Shown piece by piece: positions 37,834 through 46,230 of a stretch of 64,000 bases of DNA (its first letter is position 1; each line of letters begins with the position of its first letter). This DNA comes from Streptomyces griseiscabiei. GTDB taxonomy: Bacteria > Actinomycetota > Actinomycetes > Streptomycetales > Streptomycetaceae. The notes beneath the pieces were generated by a model. It was given only the letters and a program-made list of their open reading frames with translations. It did no database searches and was not told the origin of the DNA. A program made the position numbers and the translations under genes. The stretch covers positions 3,844,001-3,908,000 of the forward strand of contig NZ_JAGJBZ010000002.1 in NCBI RefSeq assembly GCF_020010925.1, given 5' to 3'.

Positions 37834-38583
37834 TCAGGCCAGGTGCCGGGCGGTGATCTCCGCCGCCGTCTCGGCGACGAGCCGACCCAGCTCGGGCAGC
37901 CTGTCGGCCTCGAAGCGTGAGTCGGGCAGGGAGACGGCCACGGCGGCCAGCGGGGTGTCCGCACCGTCGAGCACGGGTGCCGCGATCGCGCAGACCCCCC
38001 GTAGGTACTGGTTGTGGTTGACGGCGTAGCCACGCTCTCTCACGCGGCGGAGCTCCGCGCGCAGTTCTCCCGGATCGGTGATGGTCTCCTCGCCGTAGCC
38101 CTCCAACGTCCCCGCGGTGACCTCCTCTATCTCGGACTTCCCCAGATGGGCGAGGACGGCGTTACCGGCGGCCGTGGCGTGCAGGGGCGAGGTGTCGCCG
38201 ATGGCGTGGAAGGTGCGTACGGCGTGGTCGCAGTCGACGCGGTCGACGACGACCATGCACTGCAGGGCGTCCGGTACTGACAGGTGGATGGTCTCGTTCG
38301 TCGCGTCGCGGAGCCGGATCATGGGTTCACGGGCGGCGGCGAACAGGCTGGAGCCCTGGAGTGCGGCGGGGCGTACGGCGAGGACGCGGGCGCCGATCTC
38401 CCAGCGGGTGGTGTCCTTTCGGTTGGCGCGCAGCCAGCCGGCCTCGGCCAGGGTGACCAGGCTGCGCTGCACGGTGGACTTCGGCAGTCCGAAGAGCTTC
38501 GTCAACTCCCCCACGGTCACGGGCTGATGCTGGGCGACCGCCTCCAGGACGCGCAGCGACCTGGTGACGCTCTTCATTTCCAT
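37834..38583 (-). CDS. IclR-family transcriptional regulator (first of a tandem pair)
   Basis: I chose ATG 38581-38583 (MEMKSVTRSLRVLEAVAQHQ), with AGGGGG 7 bases upstream. The product is 249 residues. The winged helix-turn-helix (about 3-65, VGELTKLFGLPKSTVQRSLV) and the IclR effector domain (about 85-245) are complete. The first 120 or so residues are nearly identical to the regulator at 38921-39673, while the C-terminal effector half has diverged. An operator-like palindrome lies 82 bases upstream. The pair probably recognises the same DNA but responds to different effectors. Confidence 0.87.
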   Translation of the reverse strand: MEMKSVTRSLRVLEAVAQHQPVTVGELTKLFGLPKSTVQRSLVTLAEAGWLRANRKDTTRWEIGARVLAVRPAALQGSSLFAAAREPMIRLRDATNETIHLSVPDALQCMVVVDRVDCDHAVRTFHAIGDTSPLHATAAGNAVLAHLGKSEIEEVTAGTLEGYGEETITDPGELRAELRRVRERGYAVNHNQYLRGVCAIAAPVLDGADTPLAAVAVSLPDSRFEADRLPELGRLVAETAAEITARHLA

Positions 38584-38664
38584 CCGATGCCCCCTGAGAC
38601 CTGTGGATTCCTGTTTCGCGCATCGTGACTCCAGCAAGGAGTCACCGCGTGGTCGTGCCGGAAG

Positions 38665-38691
38665 CTAGCATAGCGTTCCATAATATGGCAC
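38665..38691. promoter_or_regulatory. Operator-like site upstream of the first IclR gene
   Basis: A 27-base block contains the palindrome CCATA-A-TATGG (38678-38688) and matches the block at 39761-39787 at 21 of 27 positions. It is AT-rich for this genome and has the TTCCA-type half-site usual for IclR regulators. Confidence 0.6.
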
Positions 38692-38843
38692 ACCTTGGTG
38701 CGACGCGGACGCGAATCCCGATTCCCCGCGGCGATGGACAGCAACAGGGCTCTGACCGTCCCTGCCGTGCCGCGTGGTGCGGTCGCCCTGTGTCCGGCCT
38801 TCCCCCTGGCCGGGCGCAGGGCGGCGGCTGTGGTGGCGCGAAG

Positions 38844-38894
38844 CCGAGGGCCGGGGGGGGCGCGGGGGGGGGGGGGGGGGGGCCCGGCCCTCGG
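38844..38894 (-). terminator. GC hairpin with an almost pure G loop, downstream of the second IclR gene
   Basis: CCGAGGGCCGGG at 38844-38855 pairs perfectly with CCCGGCCCTCGG at 38883-38894. The 27-base loop holds five G, then CGC, then a run of 19 G (38864-38882). It lies 27 bases past the stop of the second IclR gene, a normal terminator position. The G-run length may be an assembly or polymerase artefact. Confidence 0.6.
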
Positions 38895-38920
38895 GTGACG
38901 GCGGGGCAGTCGTCTGTCGT

Positions 38921-39673
38921 TCAGGCGCTCAGGCGGCGCTGTGAGATCTCCGCGGCCGTGTCGGCGACGAGGCGGCCCCACTTGGGCGTCCGTTCACCGT
39001 CGTACCGCGCCTCGGGCATCGAGACGGCCACGGCTGCCAGCGGGGTGCCGTCCTCGTCGAGCACGGGTGCGGCGACGGCGCAGACGCCCGGCCGGTACTG
39101 GTTGTGGTTGACCGCGTAGCCGTCGGCGCGGATCCGGTCCAGCTCGGCGCGCAGCTCGTCAGGCTCGACGGGGGTCGTGTCGCTGAACCGCTCCAGCCCC
39201 GCCGCGACGAGTTCGTCGACGTCCCGCCTCGGGAGGTGGGCGAGAACGGCGCGCCCGACGGCGGTGGCGTGCAGAGGTGAGGTGTCGCCGATCGTGTGGA
39301 AGGTACGCACGGGGTGGTCGCAGTCGACGCGGTCGACGACGACCATGCACTGCAGGGCGTCCGGCACCGACAGGTGGATGGTCTCGTTCACCGCGTCCCG
39401 AAGGCGAACCATGGGTTCACGGGCGGCGGCGAACAGGCTGGAGCCCTGGAGTGCGGCGGGGCGTACGGCCAGGACGCGGGCGCCGATCTCCCAGCGGGTG
39501 GTGTCCTTTCGGTTGGCGCGCAGCCAGCCGGCCTCCGCCAGCGTGACCAGGCTGCGCTGCACGGTGGACTTCGGCAGTCCGAAGAGCTTCGTCAACTCCC
39601 CGACAGTCACGGGCTGATGCTGGGCGACCGCCTCCAGGATCCGGAGCGACCTGGTGACGCTCTTCATTTCCAT
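38921..39673 (-). CDS. IclR-family transcriptional regulator (second of a tandem pair)
   Basis: I chose ATG 39671-39673 (MEMKSVTRSLRILEAVAQHQ), the same start context as its neighbour. The product is 250 residues with an N-terminal winged helix-turn-helix and a C-terminal effector domain. DNA and protein of the first half are nearly identical to the gene at 37834-38583, showing a recent tandem duplication about 1,090 bases apart. The divergence is concentrated after residue 120 or so (LPRRDVDELVAAGLERFSDT versus LGKSEIEEVTAGTLEGYGEE). It is divergent from the flavin oxidase at 39948 and likely regulates it. Confidence 0.87.
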   Translation of the reverse strand: MEMKSVTRSLRILEAVAQHQPVTVGELTKLFGLPKSTVQRSLVTLAEAGWLRANRKDTTRWEIGARVLAVRPAALQGSSLFAAAREPMVRLRDAVNETIHLSVPDALQCMVVVDRVDCDHPVRTFHTIGDTSPLHATAVGRAVLAHLPRRDVDELVAAGLERFSDTTPVEPDELRAELDRIRADGYAVNHNQYRPGVCAVAAPVLDEDGTPLAAVAVSMPEARYDGERTPKWGRLVADTAAEISQRRLSA

Positions 39674-39760
39674 CCGATTTCCCCCTGTTGATCCGAAAAA
39701 TTTCTGCTGGACACCCTCTTGACTCCTCCCGGAAGCCACTGCCATTCTCTGTGCCAGATT

Positions 39761-39787
39761 CTAGCACAGCATTCCACATAGTGGCAC
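39761..39787. promoter_or_regulatory. Operator-like site between the second IclR gene and the divergent oxidase
   Basis: A 27-base block with palindrome CCAC-ATA-GTGG (39774-39784) is the counterpart of 38665-38691. It lies 88 bases upstream of the regulator start and about 160 bases before the divergent oxidase start. Confidence 0.6.
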
Positions 39788-39947
39788 GGCCTTCGGGGGA
39801 TCCCCGGAAGTGAGCCGGACTGCGAGACGCGGCGGTTGCGAGCCACAGGTCCACGAGGGGACCTGACTCCCGCCCAAACCCTCTCGAATCGAACAGCCTC
39901 ACGTCGAGGGCCCAGCATGCGCCTCGGCGATACGAAAGGAAAGTCCT

Positions 39948-41087
39948 GTGTCAGCTGCCAGGAAGCGCGTCGCGGTCGTCGGCGTCGGAACGATGGGCAG
40001 CCAGGCCGCCTGGCGGCTGGCGGCCCGCGGCGCCGAGGTCGTCGGATACGACCGGTTCGCCCCCGGCCACGACCGCAGCGCCGCAGGCGGTGAGACCCGG
40101 ATCTTCCGCAGTGCGCACTTCGAGGACTCCCGGTACGTTCCGCTCCTCAAGCACGCCGACACCCTGTGGGAGCAGCTCCAGCAGGAGACCGGCCGTGAAC
40201 TGCGCCGCCTGACCGGATGCCTGCTCATGGGGCCGACCGACCACCAGCAGATGGCCACCGTCCTTCAGTCCATCGCCGACCACGACCTCGACCACGAGGT
40301 GCTCGACGCCGACTCCCTCGCCAAGCGCTTCCCGCAGTACCGCATCGAGGACGGCGACGCGGCCGTGCTCGACCGCCGCGCCGGTGTCATCCGCCCGGAG
40401 CTGACCATCCAGACCGCCGCCCGCCGCGCCGAGCAGCTGGGCGCCGTGATCCACCGCTACAGCACGGTCCGCGAAATCGTCCCCGTCGCGGGCGGCGTGG
40501 AGATCCGCACCGACTCCGGCAGCGAGCGCTTCGACACCGCCGTCGTCACACCCGGCCCCTGGGTCAACGACCTGCTGCCCGACCTGCCGTGGGAGGTGGA
40601 AGTCCGCCGCCTCGTCAGCGCCTGGTACGTGCCCACCGACCCCGGCGCCTGGTTCGGCGAGGAGCGCCCGGCGTTCATCCGTACGGCACCCACCCACTGC
40701 TACGGCCTGCCCTCCCCGGACGGCATCTCGGTCAAGCTCGGACTTTCCCGTGCGTTGCACCGGCTCGCCGACGACCCCAACCAGCTGGACCGCACCGTAC
40801 AGCCGGACGACCTGGAGATCTTCGCCGAGCTGATCGGGCGTCACCTGCCCGACCTGCACCCGGACCCGACCCGCCTCTCCGTCTACATGGAGGGCTACAC
40901 CGAGAGCAGCCGCCCCCTGATCGGCCCGCTGCCCGGCGCCGAGAACGTCATCCTGCTCGCCGGGTTCTCCGGGCACGGCTTCAAGCTCTCGCCCGCCTTC
41001 GGCGACATCGCCGCGGACCTGGCGCTGGACGGCGCCTCGCCCCAGCCCATCGACTTCCTCTCCACCGTCGGCCGTACGGAGGCATGA
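39948..41087 (+). CDS. Flavin-dependent amine oxidase (sarcosine/N-methyltryptophan oxidase type)
   Basis: The start is GTG 39948, with AAGGA about 9 bases upstream. The 379-residue product has the DAO fold: FAD-binding VAVVGVGTMGSQAAWRLAA at the N-terminus, the HxxxSxxGGETRIFR-like motif (DRSAAGGETRIFRSAHFEDS) and GFSGHGFKLSPAFGDIAADL near the end. The Cys that binds FAD covalently in monomeric sarcosine oxidase appears to be replaced (SVYMEGYTES), so its flavin may be non-covalent. It oxidises a secondary or primary amine to an imine with hydrogen peroxide. Its stop overlaps the deacylase start. Confidence 0.85.
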   Translation: MSAARKRVAVVGVGTMGSQAAWRLAARGAEVVGYDRFAPGHDRSAAGGETRIFRSAHFEDSRYVPLLKHADTLWEQLQQETGRELRRLTGCLLMGPTDHQQMATVLQSIADHDLDHEVLDADSLAKRFPQYRIEDGDAAVLDRRAGVIRPELTIQTAARRAEQLGAVIHRYSTVREIVPVAGGVEIRTDSGSERFDTAVVTPGPWVNDLLPDLPWEVEVRRLVSAWYVPTDPGAWFGEERPAFIRTAPTHCYGLPSPDGISVKLGLSRALHRLADDPNQLDRTVQPDDLEIFAELIGRHLPDLHPDPTRLSVYMEGYTESSRPLIGPLPGAENVILLAGFSGHGFKLSPAFGDIAADLALDGASPQPIDFLSTVGRTEA

Positions 41088-42151
41088 CCATGAACGACAC
41101 CACGCTCTCCGTCGGCACCCTCGTTGCCGAGCCGGGCACCAAGGACCGCGGTACCGTCCCCGCCGACCTCGGCACCCTCACCGCGGACATCCCGCTGACC
41201 CTCGTCAACGGGGCTCGCCCCGGCCCCCGGGTCGTCATCACCGCGGGTGTGCACGGCGGCGAGTTCACGCCCATCGACGCCGTCGTGCGACTGGCGGAGG
41301 GGCTGGAGCCCTCCGAGGTGCACGGACAGGTGATCATCTGTCCGGTCGCCAACCCACCCGCCGTGTACCAAGGCCGGCTCAACATCTCCCCGGTCGACGG
41401 CGTGAACCTCAACCGCGTCTTCCCCGGCGACCCGGCCGGCGGCCCCACCGAACGGCTGGCCGCCTGGCTCTTCACCCACCTGATCGACGGCGCCGACGTC
41501 TACATCGACCTGCACTGCGGCGGCATCGACCAGGTCCTGCGGGACTTCGTCGGCTACCGCGTCACCGGTGACCCCGACCTGGACAAGGCGACCGCCGAAC
41601 TGGCAGGCTCCTTCGGCATCGAGGACGTCATCCTCGGGCTGACGCCCGAGGGCGGCAACAGCCACGCGGCCGCCGCCCGCCGGGGCATCTCGGCGGTCCT
41701 CGTAGAGGTGGGCCAGCTCGGCCGGCGCGACGAGGCCACCGCCCTCCGCCGCGTCGACGGCCTGCTGAAGGCACTTCGCCATCTCGGCGTCCTCGACCAG
41801 GACGGTTCCACTCCGGCACCGATCCGCGAGTGGGTCTGGTCCGCCGGCGCCACCGCCGAGGCCACCGGCCTGTGGTACCCGGAGTTCTCCTTCGACGCCG
41901 AAGTCATCGGCGAAGTCGCCGAGGGCGACATCCTCGGCCGCATCATCGACCCGACCGACGGCACCGAGCACACCGTCCACGCACCGGCCGACGGCCGGAT
42001 CTTCTACGGCATGCACGGCCTCACCGTCGCCCCCGGCAAGGAACTGGCCGCCCTGGCCGTCCCGTGGAACCCCGATACGGCCGCGCGAGCCGACACCCTA
42101 AGGGCCCCCGGCCTCGGTGCCGGATCAGACGAGGCGGATCCCCGCCCCTAG
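41084..42151 (+). CDS. AstE/AspA-type zinc deacylase (first)
   Basis: The start is ATG 41084 (ATGA overlap; ATG 41090 is an alternative). The product is about 355 residues. The M14-like zinc site is visible as AGVHGGEFTPIDA (His and Glu ligands) and YIDLHCGG (second His), followed by LNLNRVFPG-type substrate loops (VNLNRVFPGDPAGG). A C-terminal beta domain (about 250-335) is also present. The family removes acyl groups from N-acyl amino acids or diamines (succinylglutamate, N-acetylaspartate, N-acetyl-diaminobutyrate). The acyl substrate here is unknown. It precedes the ABC importer by 77 bases. Confidence 0.85.
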   Translation: MTMNDTTLSVGTLVAEPGTKDRGTVPADLGTLTADIPLTLVNGARPGPRVVITAGVHGGEFTPIDAVVRLAEGLEPSEVHGQVIICPVANPPAVYQGRLNISPVDGVNLNRVFPGDPAGGPTERLAAWLFTHLIDGADVYIDLHCGGIDQVLRDFVGYRVTGDPDLDKATAELAGSFGIEDVILGLTPEGGNSHAAAARRGISAVLVEVGQLGRRDEATALRRVDGLLKALRHLGVLDQDGSTPAPIREWVWSAGATAEATGLWYPEFSFDAEVIGEVAEGDILGRIIDPTDGTEHTVHAPADGRIFYGMHGLTVAPGKELAALAVPWNPDTAARADTLRAPGLGAGSDEADPRP

Positions 42152-42228
42152 ACCCCCCGTTTCAGCCGCCCCCCTTCCCACGTCCCCAGCCGCCCATTCT
42201 TACGGCTTGTACCACCAGGAGGCACCAA

Positions 42229-43335
42229 ATGAAAGATGCCCGAATAGACCGCAGACTGTTCCTTCGAGGAATAGGAGGGGTCACGGCGGGTGTCGCCGCC
42301 GCGACCACCCTCTCCGCCTGTGGTACCGGCTCCAGCCGGACCGCCGGTGGGAGTGGTGGCAAGGGCGGCAAGACGGTGGTTGTCCGTGACAGCGGCGGTT
42401 CCTACGGCGCCGCGCTGCAGAAGGCGATCTACACGCCGTTCACGCAGGAGACCGGCATCCAGGTGAAGGTGCTGAACCTGGACGACGCCCCGCTGCTGGC
42501 GCAGATCAAGCAGGGCCGGCCGCAGTGCGACCTGATCAACAACTCGATGATGTCGCATCTGAAGTACGTCAAGCAGGACGCCCTGGAGGCGCTCGACCTC
42601 GACCGGATCAAGAGCGCGCAGAGCGCGAAGATCCCCGAGGCCCAGGTCACCGAGCACGCCGTCGGCCACAGCTTCTACGGCCAGTGCATCGCGTACCGCA
42701 CCGATGCCTTCGGAGGCAAGAAGCCGGAGTCGTGGGCGGACTTCTGGGACACCAAGGCATTCAAGGGCGGCCGTTCGATGTGCAGCCCGGACGGTGACCT
42801 GCCGGAGCTGGAGTTCGCGCTCCTGGCCGACGGCGTCCCGCCGGACAAGCTGTACCCGCTGGACGTCGACCGTGCCTTCAAGGCACTGACCCGCCTGCGG
42901 GGCGACATCAAGAAGTTCTGGGACAGCGGCCCGCTCCCCGGCGTGCTGCTCAGCCGCCAGGAGGTCACGATGTCCACCGTCTGGGACGGCCGGATCGCCG
43001 ACCTGGAGAAGCAGGGTGTCCCGGTCACCCGGCAGCTCAACGGGATGCGCCGCCAGTTCCAGGGCTACGCCATAGCCAAGGGCGCGGCCAACACGGACAA
43101 CGCCTACAAGCTCATGGACTTCTCACTGCGGGCGGAGAGCCAGGCCGGCCTGGCCAAGGCATTCCCGTCGAACCCGTCGTCCCCGCTGGCCTACGAGAAG
43201 CTCACCGAGGACGAGCGCAACGCACTCGCCGGTGCGCCGAAGTACTACGACAAGGGCTTCGACACGGACGTCAACTGGTGGTTGAAGAACGAAGCGGCCG
43301 TCACCAAGCGCTGGCTGGAGTGGGCTCGTGGCTGA
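42229..43335 (+). CDS. Polyamine-type ABC transporter substrate-binding lipoprotein
   Basis: ATG 42229 has a strong CAGGAGG site. The 368-residue product has a twin-Arg and lipobox signal (RRLFLRGIGG, then LSAC with lipidated Cys27). The PotD-like fold shows TVVVRDSGGSYGAALQKAIY, SWADFWDTKAFKGGRSMCSP and a closing DVNWWLKNEAAVTKRWLEWA. It would capture an amine or amino-acid-like solute outside the membrane for the permeases downstream. A paralogue lies at 58283-59380. It overlaps the ATPase gene by 8 bases. Confidence 0.88.
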   Translation: MKDARIDRRLFLRGIGGVTAGVAAATTLSACGTGSSRTAGGSGGKGGKTVVVRDSGGSYGAALQKAIYTPFTQETGIQVKVLNLDDAPLLAQIKQGRPQCDLINNSMMSHLKYVKQDALEALDLDRIKSAQSAKIPEAQVTEHAVGHSFYGQCIAYRTDAFGGKKPESWADFWDTKAFKGGRSMCSPDGDLPELEFALLADGVPPDKLYPLDVDRAFKALTRLRGDIKKFWDSGPLPGVLLSRQEVTMSTVWDGRIADLEKQGVPVTRQLNGMRRQFQGYAIAKGAANTDNAYKLMDFSLRAESQAGLAKAFPSNPSSPLAYEKLTEDERNALAGAPKYYDKGFDTDVNWWLKNEAAVTKRWLEWARG

Positions 43336-44467
43336 ATTCGGTGTCGCCGCACCGTCGGTGAAGGCGGCCGGCGTCAAGCTGGCCGCCGCGACCGGCAAAG
43401 CACTGTCGGTAGTGGCCCTGCGCAAGACCTACGGCGGCGTCGTCGCCGTGGATGAGGCGTCGATGGAGATCGCCGCAGGGGAGTTCGTCACCTTCCTCGG
43501 CTCCTCCGGCTCGGGCAAGACCACGACGCTGATGATGATCGCCGGGTTCTGCGAACCCGACTCCGGCACCATCACCGTCGGCGGCCGTGACGTCACCCGC
43601 CTCGCCCCGCAGAAGCGAAACCTCGGCTTCGTCTTCCAGCAGTACCTCCTCTTCCCGCACATGACGGTCAGCGAGAACGTCGCCTTCCCGCTCACCCTGC
43701 GCGGGGTGGGCAAGGACGAGATCCGTCGGCGGGTGGGGGAGACCCTGGAGATCGCGGGTCTGTCCGGGTTCGGCGGGCGTAAGCCGCGGGAGCTGTCCGG
43801 TGGTCAGCAGCAGCGTGTCGCACTGTGCCGGGCGCTGGTCTACCGCCCGCCTGTCATCCTCATGGACGAACCGCTCGGGGCTCTGGACAAGAAGCTCCGT
43901 GACCAGCTGCAGGTGGAGATCAAGTCCATCCAGCAGGAACTCGGCCTGACCGTCATCTATGTGACGCATGATCAGGAAGAGGCGCTGGTGATGTCGGACC
44001 GCATCGCGGTGATGCGCAACGGCCTGATCGAGCAGTTCGACACACCCCGCGAGCTGTTCGAGCGGCCCAGGACGCCGTTCGTGGCGGACTTCCTGGGTGC
44101 GGCCAACTTCCTGCCCGGCCGCATCGAACAGCACACCGATGCCCACACCCTGGTCCGCCTCGACAACTCCGGCGGCCTGCTCAAGGCCCGCCGCCACGAC
44201 CTCGCCACGGGCACCGAGGTGAAGGTCGCGGTGCAGCCGGGCCGGCTGCGGGCCTCGGCCGCGGACGACGGCTTCTGTTCCGGCACGGTCGAGATGGCCA
44301 CCTACGTCGGCACCCTCGTCCGCGCGGGTGTGCGCATCGACGGCGGCCAGGGACCGTTGCTGCGCCTGGAGGTCCCCGCCGGCCGCGGGCCGGTTGCTGG
44401 CGAGCGGGTCGGGATCACCGCCGATCCCGAGGACATCAACCTCTTCCCCGAAGAAAAGGCGGGGTAA
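43328..44467 (+). CDS. ABC transporter ATP-binding protein, polyamine type
   Basis: The start is GTG 43328, inside the end of the binding-protein gene. The 379-residue product has Walker A GSSGSGKTT, Q-loop VFQQYLLFPH, signature LSGGQQQRVALCRAL, Walker B VILMDEPLGALDKK and switch His (YVTHDQEEA). The C-terminal TOBE domain (about 285-375) is that of PotA/FbpC-like proteins. An N-terminal extension of about 20 residues precedes the domain. It energises import of the solute bound by the preceding lipoprotein. Confidence 0.92.
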   Translation: MAEFGVAAPSVKAAGVKLAAATGKALSVVALRKTYGGVVAVDEASMEIAAGEFVTFLGSSGSGKTTTLMMIAGFCEPDSGTITVGGRDVTRLAPQKRNLGFVFQQYLLFPHMTVSENVAFPLTLRGVGKDEIRRRVGETLEIAGLSGFGGRKPRELSGGQQQRVALCRALVYRPPVILMDEPLGALDKKLRDQLQVEIKSIQQELGLTVIYVTHDQEEALVMSDRIAVMRNGLIEQFDTPRELFERPRTPFVADFLGAANFLPGRIEQHTDAHTLVRLDNSGGLLKARRHDLATGTEVKVAVQPGRLRASAADDGFCSGTVEMATYVGTLVRAGVRIDGGQGPLLRLEVPAGRGPVAGERVGITADPEDINLFPEEKAG

Positions 44468-44470
44468 GCC

Positions 44471-45367
44471 ATGGCAGCCACCCTCACCGCAGGCGCTCCC
44501 GCCCGCCCGCGCAAACTCCTCGCATCACGCAAGACCCGTGTCGGGATCCTCTACGCCCTCCCGGTCGTCATCTACCTGCTGGTGCTGTTCGTCTACCCGA
44601 TCTTCTCCACGCTGCTGCTGAGTCTGAAGGACGCGGACGGCTCCTTCACCCTGCACTGGTACGCCGACGCCCTCACCGGCGTGAACCTGTCGGTGCTGTT
44701 CACCACACTCAGGATCTCCGCCGAAACAGCCGTGCTGAGCCTGGTGTTCGGGTTCGTCCTGGCCCAGGCGATCTCCCGGCTCAAGCCCGTCTGGGCGGGC
44801 CTTGCGATGCTGGTGGTAGTCGTGCCGCACTTCGTGTCCGCGCTGGTGCGCACCTACGGGTGGATCATCATGCTCGGCGACAAGGGCCTGGTGAACGAGA
44901 CCCTCACCAGCATGTCGATGCCCGGCGCACCCTTCCAGCTCCTCTACAACGAGCTGGGTGTGGTCATCGGAACGACCTCGATGATGCTCCCCTACACGGT
45001 GCTCCTCCTCTACGGGGTGATGCGGGGGGTGGACCGGCGTCTGCTGGCGGCCGCCGCCAGCATGGGTGCAGGCAAGGTGACCATCTTCCGCAGGGTGTAT
45101 CTGCCGCTGGTCGCGCCGGGTCTGGCCAGTGCCGGTCTGCTCAGCTTCATCCTCTCGCTGGGCTACTACATCACCCCGGCCCTGATGGGCGGACCCAACC
45201 AGACGATGATCGCCACCCTCATCAACCAGCAGGTCACCAAGGAGAACCAGTGGAACGGGGCCGCCGCACAGGGCGTCATCCTGCTGGTCCTCACCCTGGC
45301 CGGACTGCTCCTGGTCAAGGCCGTGACCTCGCTCGGCGCCAGCCGTAAGAAGAGGAGTGGGTCCTGA
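44471..45367 (+). CDS. ABC transporter permease, PotB type
   Basis: The 298-residue product has about six membrane segments and the cytoplasmic EAA loop (LLAAAASMGAGKVTIFRRVYLP). An N-terminal charged stretch leads into the first segment (GILYALPVVIYLLVLFVYPI). It starts 3 bases after the ATPase stop and its TGA overlaps the next ATG by one base. It forms the membrane channel with the following permease. Confidence 0.9.
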   Translation: MAATLTAGAPARPRKLLASRKTRVGILYALPVVIYLLVLFVYPIFSTLLLSLKDADGSFTLHWYADALTGVNLSVLFTTLRISAETAVLSLVFGFVLAQAISRLKPVWAGLAMLVVVVPHFVSALVRTYGWIIMLGDKGLVNETLTSMSMPGAPFQLLYNELGVVIGTTSMMLPYTVLLLYGVMRGVDRRLLAAAASMGAGKVTIFRRVYLPLVAPGLASAGLLSFILSLGYYITPALMGGPNQTMIATLINQQVTKENQWNGAAAQGVILLVLTLAGLLLVKAVTSLGASRKKRSGS

Positions 45368-46230
45368 TGGAACTGCGCAAGACCCTCACCGGGCGGATCG
45401 CCCTGACCGCCATCGCCACGCTGATCCTGCTGTTCCTGGCGCTGCCGATCGTGGTCATCCTCGTCACCTCCTTCAGCAACAACGCCTTCGCCGCCTTCCC
45501 GCCCCAGACGTGGACGCTGAACTGGTACAAGGCCCTGTTCGCCGACGGCAGCAAATGGCCGGCCGCACTCTCCCTGTCCGCGCTGGTCGCCGCCCTGAGC
45601 ACCGTCTTCTCCCTCGTCATCGGGGTGACCGCGGCGACCGCGCTGGTCCGCAGTGAACTGCCGCTGCGCTCGGCGGTGTTCGCCCTGGTCCTGGGACCGC
45701 TGCTGATCCCGCAGATCGTCACCGCGCTCGGACTGTTTCTGCTGTTCGAGCCGGCCGCGATGCTGGGCAGCCCGATCGCGATCGCGCTCGGTCACACCGT
45801 GCTGGCCTCCCCCATCGCGGTGCTGATCCTGATCGCGACCCTGCGCGGCATCGACGAACGTCTGGAGGACGCCGCGGCCAGCATGGGCGCCGGCCGGCTC
45901 ACCATCGCCCGGAAGATCACCTTCCCGCTGGCGGCACCCGGCATGATCGCGGCGGCGATCTTCTCCTTCATCACCAGCTTCGACGAGTTCTACATCTCCC
46001 AGTTCCTGTCCTCCGTCGACACTGTCACCCTCCCGGTGCAGGTCTACAACTCCCTCACCTTCGAGATCGACCCCAGCGTCACCGCCGTCAGCGCCATCCT
46101 CATCGCCTTCGCCATCCTCGCCCTCGGCCTCGTCGCCCTGGTCCGCTGGCTCGGCTCCGGACGACAGGACTCCCTCCTCTCGGTGGAGAACACGGTCGGC
46201 GTCGCCAACCCCGGAGGCGAAGCCGTATGA
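45367..46230 (+). CDS. ABC transporter permease, PotC type
   Basis: The 287-residue product has about six membrane segments and the EAA loop LEDAAASMGAGRLTIARKIT. A segment SFDEFYISQFLSS matches the PotC/FbpB group. ATG 45367 shares a base with the preceding stop, and its own stop overlaps the aminotransferase start (ATGA). It is the second channel subunit of the importer. Confidence 0.9.
   Translation: MELRKTLTGRIALTAIATLILLFLALPIVVILVTSFSNNAFAAFPPQTWTLNWYKALFADGSKWPAALSLSALVAALSTVFSLVIGVTAATALVRSELPLRSAVFALVLGPLLIPQIVTALGLFLLFEPAAMLGSPIAIALGHTVLASPIAVLILIATLRGIDERLEDAAASMGAGRLTIARKITFPLAAPGMIAAAIFSFITSFDEFYISQFLSSVDTVTLPVQVYNSLTFEIDPSVTAVSAILIAFAILALGLVALVRWLGSGRQDSLLSVENTVGVANPGGEAV

Noticed and set aside
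39200-39420. The near-identical DNA within the two IclR genes as a possible assembly duplication
   Set aside because: The effector halves and upstream sites differ at many positions, so these are true paralogues rather than the same sequence repeated.
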